Assembly (NCBI GenBank): GCA_002395525.1
Contig: DGXE01000070.1
Span: 1-64,000 of the forward strand
DNA length: 64,000 nucleotides
Reading direction: 5' to 3'
Source of the DNA: Ruminococcus sp. UBA4240
Lineage (GTDB): Bacteria > Bacillota > Clostridia > Oscillospirales > Ruminococcaceae
Notes under the pieces: generated by a model
Told to the model about the DNA's origin: nothing
Database searches by the model: none
What the model saw: only the letters and a program-made list of their open reading frames with translations
Made by a program: the position numbers and the translations under genes
Shown: piece by piece, positions 25,170-32,195 of the stretch
Position numbering within the stretch: the stretch's first letter is position 1
Layout of the letters: every line of letters begins with the position of its first letter

Positions 25170-26066
25170 ATGGCACGTAAGATAAGATTTCCGCTCCATA
25201 TGAGCGACGGCGCAGATGTACGCACTATTGAGGAACTTCAGGAGCATTTTGACCTTGAATCCGTATTGGGATATTTTACAGACGGCAAGCTGAAAACATG
25301 GCTTGAAGACCGTTACTATGATGAGCAGGCGGCGGCAGTAGGTGAACTTTCTACCGATATGCCGGATCTGGGTGCAAGGCTTTCGGCTATATTCGGAATT
25401 GAGGCAAAGGATACAGATGTGGATATAGAGGAGATACAGCGCCGCAAAGAGAAACTGCGCATACTCAGCGCATACACGGCAGACAGTGAGATCCTTGATA
25501 ATGTTGACTTTGTAGCAATGGATCAGGATGAGCTGTTTGACATACTTGATATGTCGCCGGAGAAGGTATATCTGTTCGGTGGAGAGTTCTCTATACCTTT
25601 CGGAAAGAAGAATATCACATATATCGGGCTGAACGAAGCGCAGGTTATGCTTGAAAGCAAAAACTCCTTTTCCGACTATCAAAAAGAAAATATATGCTTC
25701 GTTAACCTCGGTGCTGATGAATACTCAATCGCTGAACAGTATATTACTGACAGAGAATATGATAAAGCATTTCCCTTAATGCAGCAAGCTGCTGAACAAG
25801 GTCATCCCGATGCGCAATTTAATCTTGGAGCAATGTACGCCAATGGGTATGGCGTACAGAAGGATTTTTCAAAAGCAGCAAAGTGGTTTGAAAAAGCTGC
25901 TGAACAAGGGCATCGCGGTGCACAATATAGTCTTGGAGTAATGTACGACAATGGGTATGGCGTACAGAAGGATTTTTCAAAAGCAGCAAAGTGGTTTAAA
26001 AAAGCTGCTGAACAAGGAGATCGCAAGGCGCAGGAAAAACTTAACCAGTTAGCCTTTTATTTATAA
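25170..26066 (+). CDS. paralogue 2: conserved N-domain plus Sel1 repeats
   Basis: 298 aa; ATG follows AAGGAG. Residues 1-175 match paralogue 1 with only a few substitutions (ADMPD/TDMPD, a short difference around residue 80). The C-terminal part has about three canonical 36-residue Sel1 repeats (residues 190-295), each with AAEQGHxxAQxxLGxMYxxG and YGVQKDFSKAAKWFEKA. Two of them are nearly identical in DNA as well. Sel1 repeats bind proteins, so the gene pair probably supplies two target-recognition modules for a common N-domain partner, possibly the AAA+ ATPase. Confidence 0.85.
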   Translation: MARKIRFPLHMSDGADVRTIEELQEHFDLESVLGYFTDGKLKTWLEDRYYDEQAAAVGELSTDMPDLGARLSAIFGIEAKDTDVDIEEIQRRKEKLRILSAYTADSEILDNVDFVAMDQDELFDILDMSPEKVYLFGGEFSIPFGKKNITYIGLNEAQVMLESKNSFSDYQKENICFVNLGADEYSIAEQYITDREYDKAFPLMQQAAEQGHPDAQFNLGAMYANGYGVQKDFSKAAKWFEKAAEQGHRGAQYSLGVMYDNGYGVQKDFSKAAKWFKKAAEQGDRKAQEKLNQLAFYL

Positions 26067-26118
26067 GTTATGTCTTATGGAAAACGCAAAATGATCCCTG
26101 CATATAAAGGAGTTAGAA

Positions 26119-27132
26119 ATGTCCGACTTATCATCATCCATCCGTGAAGCAATAGCCGACTATTCGTCACATAATGAAGAACAGACACCCGCCGAATGGC
26201 TGCAAAGCTATCTCGGTGAAAAACTGCATGCAAGATCAGTCAATGCTATACATACCATATCGGGCGAGATACTGGATACTCTCGACCTTATGGAGCAGAA
26301 AAAGGCCGCTGTGAATGAGGCTGTAGAAAACGGACAGTCTGCCGAGGGCTGGCTTGCCGATGAGATCATGAGCGACAGCATGAGCAACGGTGAAAAGGCA
26401 AGGACAGCCGCCGCATTCTTCAACGGCATAGTCAGCGCTCAGAAAGGCCTCGATGAAACGATTGAAGCAGAGCCTATCGACATTTCCGCAGATGAAGACT
26501 GGCAGGACGACAACTGGAACGACTACAAGCTAAAGGATAACCTGAAAAGTCTGGCACTTAATGTGGGCATGACAAGCATGAAAGAGATCGCATCCGATGT
26601 CTTTGTAAAGGCTTCCGAAGAAGGCATCGGTGAAGTCCTGCACGACAGGGATTTTATGGCTGATGCACTTGTCGGCGGTGCTTGTTCAGGCTTGAAGGTA
26701 GCGGTTTCCGCCGGCTTGAAAGTCGCCGAAGAAAGCGGGTATCTGCCACCGACAGCCACAAGCACGCTTGCGGCAACTGCTTTCAGGGCAGTTGAGGGAG
26801 CAAGAGTGATGGCAGAAGTTGTCAAGGGCAATATGTCCGTAACCGAGGCTCTTGTTGATATGAAGAACACTGCGGTAGCTGCGGTTTCGGGAATGTGGCA
26901 GCAGCATAAGGGGAAGATACTCACCGCAGCCACAGACATTGCCGGAAAAGTTTTCGGGCCTGTCGGCGCTGTCGTAGGCGGTGCAGTCAGTGGGCTTTTT
27001 GCCAAAAATGAAGATGGTTCAAGACTAAAAACAGTTCTTAAAGAAGCAGGCAAAGCTGCATTAAGATTTCTCACTAAAGAGATACATCTTCCGTTTCTCA
27101 GCAAGGCTAAGATATTGCAGGTCAATGCATAA
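26119..27132 (+). CDS. glycine-zipper protein of unknown function, last gene of the cluster
   Basis: 337 aa; ATG at 26119 follows AAAGGAG. Residues 1-130 are acidic and helical. From about 170 on there are small-residue helices (ALVGGACSGLKVAVSAGLKV, VFGPVGAVVGGAVSGLFA) with GxxxG spacing typical of membrane-inserting or oligomerising glycine zippers. The C-terminus is basic (LRFLTKEIHLPFLSKAKIL). There is no signal peptide. I do not recognise it. Such architecture is compatible with a pore- or membrane-acting effector kept in check by the upstream proteins, but that is inference. The gene has near-host base composition. Confidence 0.7.
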   Translation: MSDLSSSIREAIADYSSHNEEQTPAEWLQSYLGEKLHARSVNAIHTISGEILDTLDLMEQKKAAVNEAVENGQSAEGWLADEIMSDSMSNGEKARTAAAFFNGIVSAQKGLDETIEAEPIDISADEDWQDDNWNDYKLKDNLKSLALNVGMTSMKEIASDVFVKASEEGIGEVLHDRDFMADALVGGACSGLKVAVSAGLKVAEESGYLPPTATSTLAATAFRAVEGARVMAEVVKGNMSVTEALVDMKNTAVAAVSGMWQQHKGKILTAATDIAGKVFGPVGAVVGGAVSGLFAKNEDGSRLKTVLKEAGKAALRFLTKEIHLPFLSKAKILQVNA

Positions 27133-27258
27133 CAAATCCCCGCAGGCGGCACCTCCCTGCTCCTCGTTAGCCTCTGCCCCGCAAAAGCAACGCCTTTGCA
27201 GGGAAAGAGGCAATTTGCTTTCGACCTTTGACAACTACCAGCTATTCACTATTAGCTG
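27133..27258. repeat. fragment of mosaic intergenic repeat
   Basis: Contains AGCTATTCACTATTAGCTG (27239-27257), found nearly identically at the right end of the 21.2-kb element, and a GCAAAAGC-rich segment. The inverted copy supplies the TGA stop of the following minus-strand lipoprotein gene (27,259-28,074). Confidence 0.5.
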
Positions 27259-28074
27259 TCAGCTGTTCCACTGTGAGGGCTGCATATCAAGGCTGTCACG
27301 GTTTTCCTCTATGAGCTGCACAAGGTCGGCGGGGAGTTTCGCCTCGGAGTCGGGAAGCCCGTCCTTCCATGCCCATCCATCGGTAAGGTTGATGAAATAC
27401 ACCTGTCCGTCGGCGGTGTAAAGGGTGTATTCGGGGAGACCATCGCAGGAAACAGGCTCAAACTCCAGGGCAGCCATGCGGTATGTTACATCAGCGAACC
27501 TGTCTCCGTACATGGGGGTGTAGAGCTCGTTGTAATAGCCGTACTGTGTTATCTCCGCAAGGGTGTCGGTGACGCTTTGGGGCATGGGATGTGACCCTGC
27601 GGGCTCGATAAGCTCCGCCCATTCAGGGCGGCACCCCATGGGATAGCTTTCCTCAAAGCCGTAGCACTCGATTCGTATCAGGTCACCGCTGTCAAAGTCA
27701 GACATATCATAGTCGTAAAGGATCACAGGACCTGTCATGAATTGGCTGTCGGCGATGAACATATCCACCCCGTTGTCGCACAGGAAATAGTACCCCGTCA
27801 CAAGGGACATATCCGGGTCAGGCTCGTGTGCTGTGGTAACGGTATCGGTGACGGTGAGGGAGCCTGTGTCCGCAGGCTGAGCCACGGAGGTGAAATACTC
27901 TGTTACGGCGGCATCCACCTGTGATGCCGCTGTTTTTTCCTCGGAATACTCATCATCTGGCAGGAATGCAGCTGAGGTCACAGCTGTTGTTTCCTCCGGG
28001 GGCAGGGTCTGCACCGTCTTTTCTCCGCAGGAGCAGAGGAGAAGTGCGGCTGTCAGCAGTATCATTTTTTTCAT
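27259..28074 (-). CDS. hypothetical lipoprotein
   Basis: 271 aa. The ATG at 28074 follows GAGGTG and opens a lipoprotein signal (residues 1-17, MKKMILLTAALLLCSC, lipidated Cys at 16). A Thr/Glu-rich spacer (about 20-85) precedes a domain with DPDMSLVTGYYFLCDNGVDM and QFMTGPVILYDYDMSDFDSG, not recognised. It is extracellular and membrane-anchored. It stands alone, with AzlC divergently transcribed about 210 bp away. An upstream in-frame extension to 28239 crosses repeat sequence and has no start signal. Confidence 0.75.
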   Translation of the reverse strand: MKKMILLTAALLLCSCGEKTVQTLPPEETTAVTSAAFLPDDEYSEEKTAASQVDAAVTEYFTSVAQPADTGSLTVTDTVTTAHEPDPDMSLVTGYYFLCDNGVDMFIADSQFMTGPVILYDYDMSDFDSGDLIRIECYGFEESYPMGCRPEWAELIEPAGSHPMPQSVTDTLAEITQYGYYNELYTPMYGDRFADVTYRMAALEFEPVSCDGLPEYTLYTADGQVYFINLTDGWAWKDGLPDSEAKLPADLVQLIEENRDSLDMQPSQWNS

Positions 28075-28189
28075 AGTGAACACCTCATAAGTAATAGGTA
28101 ATAGGGGGCAGGCGAACTGCCGAAGACTTCGGCTGCTATTTACAATACAACCCATGAATGCCGTATTTCTCATTTTACAAAAAATTTTC

Positions 28190-28249
28190 TTGCAATGTGT
28201 TCTTGATTGTGGTATGATAGTGTTGCCCTTGCAGGGCAATTTGTTTTTT
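28190..28249 (+). promoter_or_regulatory. azlC promoter and leader hairpin with U-run
   Basis: TTGCAA (28190-28195), 17 bp, TATGAT (28213-28218). Immediately downstream TTGCCC (28223-28228) can pair with GGGCAA (28234-28239), followed by TTTGTTTTTT. A second hairpin GGGGG/CCCCC lies at about 28,250-28,267. The transcription start may cut the first stem, so attenuation is only possible. Confidence 0.55.
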
Positions 28250-28285
28250 GGGGGCGATGTTCCCCCTGCATAGCGTGGTGTTTTG

Positions 28286-28984
28286 ATGAATTATACAAAG
28301 GGTCTCAGGGACGGCATCCCCGTGGGTCTCGGCTATCTGGCGGTGTCCTTCGGCTTCGGCATAACCGCTGTAAGGGCGGGGCTTACTGTATTGCAGGCAA
28401 CTGTCATATCTGCGACTAATCTCACCTCCGCAGGTCAGGCGGCGGGAGTTACCGTCATTGCGGAAAACGGCACCCTTATTGAAATGGCTCTGGTACAGCT
28501 TGTGATAAATATACGGTACTCCCTGATGGCGCTGTCCCTTTCACAGCGGCTGGACAGCTCCTTTAACACGGGTCACCGCCTCATAGCCGCCTACGGCATC
28601 ACTGATGAGATATTCGCCCTTGCCTCCATGCACCCCGGGCGGGTGGCACCCGGCTATATGTACGGCCTTATCACAGACGGCTTTATGGGCTGGGTGGCAG
28701 GCACGGTGCTGGGGGCAGTGGCGGGGGATGTGCTGCCCACAATGGTGTCCAACGCCCTGGGCATCATGATATACGGTATGTTTGTGGCGCTAATAATACC
28801 TCCCTCGAAAAAGGAGAAGAATGTACTGTTCACCGTGGCAACGGCGGCGGCTCTGTCCATAGGCCTAAAGCTCCTGTTCCCCTCCCTTTCGGCAGGGTTC
28901 GGGGTCATCATAGCGGGGGCAGTGTCCGCAGGAGCGGCGGCTCTGCTGTTCCCTGCGGCTGATGATAAGGAGGAAAAGGCATGA
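28286..28984 (+). CDS. azlC: AzlC-family branched-chain amino acid exporter, large subunit
   Basis: 232 aa integral membrane protein. The conserved AzlC opening (GLRDGIPVGLGYLAVSFGFG) and INIRYSLMALSLSQRL with the TDEIFALA motif are present. With AzlD it forms an exporter of branched-chain amino acids or analogues. I take the ATG at 28286; a TTG directly before it is also in frame, and no strong ribosome-binding site is visible. The stop overlaps the azlD start by 4 bp. Confidence 0.92.
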   Translation: MNYTKGLRDGIPVGLGYLAVSFGFGITAVRAGLTVLQATVISATNLTSAGQAAGVTVIAENGTLIEMALVQLVINIRYSLMALSLSQRLDSSFNTGHRLIAAYGITDEIFALASMHPGRVAPGYMYGLITDGFMGWVAGTVLGAVAGDVLPTMVSNALGIMIYGMFVALIIPPSKKEKNVLFTVATAAALSIGLKLLFPSLSAGFGVIIAGAVSAGAAALLFPAADDKEEKA

Positions 28985-29280
28985 GCATAGCACTGTATAT
29001 CCTTGTAATGGCGGGTGTCACCTACCTTATCCGTGTGATACCCTTTGCGGCAGTCAGGGGGAAAATACGCTCCCGTTTCGTGCGTTCCTTCCTGTTCTAC
29101 ATCCCATACGCTGTGCTGTCTGCCATGACCTTCCCCGCCATATTCTACTCCACCGGTGATACCCTTTCTGCGGCTGTGGGGACGGCTGCGGCAGTGATCC
29201 TTGCATACTTCGGCCTTCCCCTGATAGTGGTGTCCCTTGGGGGCTCCCTTGCGGCATTTGCTGTTATGCTGATAATGTGA
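28981..29280 (+). CDS. azlD: AzlD-family branched-chain amino acid exporter, small subunit
   Basis: 99 aa with three to four hydrophobic helices and the AzlD motif YLIRVIPFA near the N-terminus, plus PYAVLSAMTFPAIFYSTGD. It partners AzlC, with which it overlaps by 4 bp (ATGA), a typical arrangement for the two-subunit exporter. No clear terminator with a T run follows, only palindromes. Confidence 0.9.
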   Translation: MSIALYILVMAGVTYLIRVIPFAAVRGKIRSRFVRSFLFYIPYAVLSAMTFPAIFYSTGDTLSAAVGTAAAVILAYFGLPLIVVSLGGSLAAFAVMLIM

Positions 29281-29332
29281 GGGATAGGCTCGGAGAGGTA
29301 AAGAAGCATTAAGAACGCATATTCCATCAAGT

Positions 29333-29420
29333 GACTCGACAAAAAACTGTCGAGTCCGTCGAGTGCAGGTAACCTGCCGGCAGGCTGTCCACTGAACATT
29401 GTACAATTAGCAGTGGACAG
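29333..29420. repeat. cluster of perfect palindromes between azlD and rpmG
   Basis: GACTCGACA/TGTCGAGTC (29333-29341 with 29348-29356), the self-complementary CCTGCCGGCAGG (29373-29384) and CTGTCCACTG/CAGTGGACAG (29385-29394 with 29411-29420) follow one another. None has a T tail, so these are not ordinary terminators. They may be repeat remnants or protein-binding sites. Confidence 0.5.
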
Positions 29421-29473
29421 TTTCGGGCAAATTGCATAAATCTGACAAAAAATCCTGCGGGGCCAAAAAAGCC

Positions 29474-29502
29474 TTGACAGGGATGAATTTTTGTGGTAAT
29501 AT
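29474..29502 (+). promoter_or_regulatory. sigma-A promoter of the rpmG-secE-nusG-rplKA operon
   Basis: TTGACA (29474-29479), 17 bp, TAATAT (29497-29502). The roughly 145-nt leader to rpmG contains a hairpin GGATGTGC/GCATATCC near 29,553-29,580 but no open frame. Confidence 0.88.
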
Positions 29503-29654
29503 TTATATACCTCTTTTTGGGGCTTTTTTTGCGTACCTTGGAAAGTGCGGAAGGGATGTGCGGCTGCAAGGCATATCCGTGAGGCAGTCTTTGGGGCGCA
29601 CCCGACTGAGGGAGGCAATTTACGGAGAGATCCGAATTTACAGGAGGTGCCGAA

Positions 29655-29804
29655 ATGAGAGTCAAGATAATACTGGCGTGCACAGAGTGCAAACAGCGCA
29701 ACTACAACACCAAGAAGAACAAGAAAAATGATCCCGACAGGATCGAGATGAACAAGTACTGCAAGTTCTGCAAGAAGCACACACTTCACAGAGAGACCAA
29801 GTAA
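29655..29804 (+). CDS. rpmG: 50S ribosomal protein L33
   Basis: 49 aa: MRVKIILACTECKQRNYNTK, with the zinc-binding pairs CTEC and CKFC, so it is the zinc-containing (C+) form of L33. ATG follows CAGGAGGTG. It is the first gene of the classical rpmG-secE-nusG cluster, 14 bp before secE. Confidence 0.97.
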   Translation: MRVKIILACTECKQRNYNTKKNKKNDPDRIEMNKYCKFCKKHTLHRETK

Positions 29805-29818
29805 CGGGAGGTTTTGAT

Positions 29819-30103
29819 ATGGCAGAGAAAGACACCGCAAAGAAGGCTGCCAAGGCCGATAAAGCGGATAAGCCTGCCGTAAAGGGCAAAACCTCTAACA
29901 ATGTCAAGAAGCCGAACAAGGTAGCAAAGTATTTCAGGGATCTGCGCAGCGAATTCAAGAAGGTCGTATGGCCCTCCCGCAAGACCGTTGTGAACAACAC
30001 AGCTGTGGTCATCGTCACCATGATAGTGACAGGCCTTGGGGTATTCGCAATGGACACTGTATTCGCAAAGCTGCTTGAGACGATGCTCAACTTCGGCGGT
30101 TGA
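29819..30103 (+). CDS. secE: preprotein translocase subunit SecE
   Basis: 94 aa. A Lys/Ala-rich N-terminal extension of about 35 residues precedes the conserved FRDLRSEFKKVVWPSRKTVV amphipathic segment and a single membrane helix (VVIVTMIVTGLGVFAMDTVF), as in Gram-positive SecE. It clamps the two halves of SecY. GGGAGG precedes the ATG. It lies between rpmG and nusG as in most bacteria. Confidence 0.97.
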   Translation: MAEKDTAKKAAKADKADKPAVKGKTSNNVKKPNKVAKYFRDLRSEFKKVVWPSRKTVVNNTAVVIVTMIVTGLGVFAMDTVFAKLLETMLNFGG

Positions 30104-30131
30104 CGGGTTTTCATAAGAAGGGAAGGTAAAA

Positions 30132-30692
30132 ATGTCAGATACTGCAAAATGGTATGTTGTCCACACCTATTCCGGATATGAAAACAAGGTACGTGAAACT
30201 ATACTGAGAGTTGTTGAGAACAGAGGCCTTCAGGACGTTATACAGGACGTTCAGATCCCCACCGAGCGAGTTCTTGAAAAGAACGAGAAGGGCGAGGAGA
30301 AGGAGGTTGACCGCAAGATATTCCCCGGCTACGTGCTGGTGAAGATGATCCTCTCCGAGGACGGCAACAACAATGACAACAGCTGGTATATAGTTCGCAA
30401 TACAAGAGGTGTTACGGGCTTTGTAGGACCCGGCGGCAAGGCAGTTCCCCTGAGTGACGAGGAGGTCGAGCGTTTCGGCGTTACCGAGACACAGACCGTT
30501 TCCGAGTTCTCCTACAGCTACAAGGTAGGGGACGAGGTAAGGATAACCGCAGGCGCAATGGCGGGCTTTGTCGGCGAGGTAAAGGCGATAGATACAGTCG
30601 CCGGTACGGTAGATGTCAGCGTTTCCATGTTTGGAAGAGAAACACTTGCCACCCTTGATGTATCACAGGTGGAAGTTTCGGCAGATGTTTAA
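30132..30692 (+). CDS. nusG: transcription termination/antitermination factor NusG
   Basis: 186 aa. The NGN domain begins AKWYVVHTYSGYENKVRETI and contains FPGYVLVKM; the C-terminal KOW domain has GDEVRITAGAMAGFVGEVKA. NusG binds RNA polymerase and links it to the ribosome or Rho. An internal stretch of about 10 residues (EDGNNNDNS) enlarges the NGN domain slightly. ATG follows GAAGGGAAGG. Confidence 0.97.
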   Translation: MSDTAKWYVVHTYSGYENKVRETILRVVENRGLQDVIQDVQIPTERVLEKNEKGEEKEVDRKIFPGYVLVKMILSEDGNNNDNSWYIVRNTRGVTGFVGPGGKAVPLSDEEVERFGVTETQTVSEFSYSYKVGDEVRITAGAMAGFVGEVKAIDTVAGTVDVSVSMFGRETLATLDVSQVEVSADV

Positions 30693-30728
30693 ACTGTCGC
30701 ATGAATCATTTTTTTGGAGGTGTGCATT

Positions 30729-31154
30729 ATGGCACAGAAAGTAGTTGGCTTGATCAAGCTTCAGATCGCAGCAGGTAAGGCTACACCTGCTCCCCCTGTT
30801 GGTCCTGCACTGGGTCAGCACGGCGTTAATATAATGGCATTCACTAAGGAATTCAACGAGAGGACAAAGAACGACATCGGTCTTATAATCCCCGTTGTTA
30901 TCACTGTCTATGCAGACAGATCCTTTACATTCATCACAAAGACTCCTCCTGCAGCTGTACTCATCAAGAAGGCTGCAAATCTGGAGAAGGGTTCAGGCGA
31001 GCCCAACAAGAACAAGGTCGGCAAGCTCACCAAGGATCAGGTGAGAAAGATCGCAGAGACCAAGCTGCCCGATCTCAACGCAGCTACAGTAGAAGCCGCA
31101 ATGAGCATGATCGCAGGCACCGCACGTTCAATGGGCGTTCAGGTAGTAGACTGA
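30729..31154 (+). CDS. rplK: 50S ribosomal protein L11
   Basis: 141 aa. MAQKVVGLIKLQIAAGKATP, then APPVGPALGQHGVNIMAF, is the L11 signature, and the C-terminal rRNA-binding domain is complete (EAAMSMIAGTARSMGVQVVD). The ATG at 30729 has GGAGG nine bases upstream; an in-frame ATG at 30714 lies inside the ribosome-binding region and is rejected. Confidence 0.98.
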   Translation: MAQKVVGLIKLQIAAGKATPAPPVGPALGQHGVNIMAFTKEFNERTKNDIGLIIPVVITVYADRSFTFITKTPPAAVLIKKAANLEKGSGEPNKNKVGKLTKDQVRKIAETKLPDLNAATVEAAMSMIAGTARSMGVQVVD

Positions 31155-31164
31155 ACCTAATATC

Positions 31165-31229
31165 AAGTGGGAGGTAAACCGGTCACGCACCGGTGTCCCG
31201 TTAGTCACCCATAGGTGACACCACCACTT
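31165..31229 (+). promoter_or_regulatory. three-way-junction leader upstream of rplA
   Basis: Between rplK and rplA, AAGTGG (31165-31170) pairs with CCACTT (31224-31229) and encloses two hairpins: ACCGGT/ACCGGT (31178-31194) and GTCACC/GGTGAC (31204-31219). A GTGGGAGGTAAA element at the 5' side recalls the purine-rich L1-binding site. Feedback control by ribosomal protein L1 is therefore likely, as in other L1 operons. The rplA ribosome-binding site follows directly. Confidence 0.6.
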
Positions 31230-31245
31230 TACAGGAGGATTAATA

Positions 31246-31941
31246 ATGAAACACGGTAAGAAGTATAACGAAAGTGCCAAGCTTGTAGAAGCGGGCAGAT
31301 TTTATGATACCACAGATGCCCTTGACCTTGTTTGCAAGGCTGCAAAGGCAAAGTTTGACGAAACTGTTGAGGTACACGTTCGCCTGGGCGTTGACTCCCG
31401 TCACGCTGACCAGCAGGTCAGAGGCGCAGTTGTTCTCCCCAACGGTACCGGTAAGAACGTAAGAGTGCTTGTATTCTGCAAGGAGGACAAGTACGATGCT
31501 GCCAGGGAGGCAGGCGCTGAGTATGTCGGCGGTATGGACATGGTTGAGAAGATCACCAAGGAAAACTGGATGGATTTCGATGTTGTTATCGCATCCCCTG
31601 ACATGATGGGCGTTGTAGGCCGTCTCGGTAAGATCCTCGGTCCCCGCGGACTCATGCCCAACCCCAAGGCAGGCACAGTTGCTCCCGACGTTGCCAAGGC
31701 TGTTACTGAGGCAAAGGCAGGTAAGATCGAGTACCGTCTTGACAAGACCAACATCATCCACTGCCCCATCGGCAAGGTTTCCTTCGGCGCTGAGAAGCTC
31801 TCCGAGAACTTCAACACTCTGCTTGAAGCAATCGTAAAGGCTAAGCCCGCCGCAGCAAAGGGCACATACCTGAAGTCCTGCACCGTGGCATCCACCATGG
31901 GCGTGGGCGTTCCCGTTTCGACCACCAAGTACGGTGTGTGA
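31246..31941 (+). CDS. rplA: 50S ribosomal protein L1
   Basis: 231 aa, full length, with the L1 signatures GVDSRHADQQVRGAVVLPNG, then GKILGPRGLMPNPKAGTV and KIEYRLDKTNIIHCPIGKVS. ATG follows ACAGGAGG. The protein binds 23S rRNA at the L1 stalk and probably its own message. A terminator follows at once, so rplJ and rplL are not part of this operon. Confidence 0.98.
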   Translation: MKHGKKYNESAKLVEAGRFYDTTDALDLVCKAAKAKFDETVEVHVRLGVDSRHADQQVRGAVVLPNGTGKNVRVLVFCKEDKYDAAREAGAEYVGGMDMVEKITKENWMDFDVVIASPDMMGVVGRLGKILGPRGLMPNPKAGTVAPDVAKAVTEAKAGKIEYRLDKTNIIHCPIGKVSFGAEKLSENFNTLLEAIVKAKPAAAKGTYLKSCTVASTMGVGVPVSTTKYGV

Positions 31942-31955
31942 TCAGCAATAAAAAC

Positions 31956-31994
31956 ATCCTCCTCTGCTTATCACGGTAGGGGAGGATTTTTTTT
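31956..31994 (+). terminator. terminator after rplA
   Basis: ATCCTCCTC (31956-31964) pairs with GGGGAGGAT (31979-31987), with one G-U, followed by seven further T. It ends the ribosomal protein operon. Confidence 0.92.
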
Positions 31995-32000
31995 ATGTAG

Positions 32001-32195
32001 AATGCAGAATGAAGAATGGGTTATGCCTTTGCGTTTGACGGCTGTTGTCCGAGTGTACAGTGTACAGTGCACAGTGTACAGTTTTTTTGACGGTGAGTTG
32101 GTGGCTTGATTCCTCCTTTGCCCGCATTGCTTTGCAAAGCGGGGATAGAGGGTATAAAACCGCCCAAAAGCCCGGTCAGAAGGGTTCATTCTGCA
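32001..32195. repeat. mosaic inverted-repeat element (copy 4)
   Basis: Begins AATGCAGAATGAAGAATGGG. The first 50 or so bases are nearly identical to the block at 19414 in copy 2, including the tandem TGTACAGTG tract. Then come TGACGGTGAGTTGGTGGC (32088-) and a right end GCCCGGTCAGAAGGGTTCAT whose inverse equals the start of copy 1. The right end encodes the last residues and stop (AATGCAGAATGA) of the PHP gene. Confidence 0.7.

Noticed and set aside
23658..25640. Diversity-generating retroelement as cause of the paralogue pattern
   Set aside because: No reverse transcriptase or template repeat is visible, and the differences in the shared half are silent changes rather than A-specific substitutions.
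28223..28267. Riboswitch or T-box before azlC
   Set aside because: The leader is too short, with only two small hairpins and no conserved T-box or aptamer sequence. Kept only as a possible attenuator.
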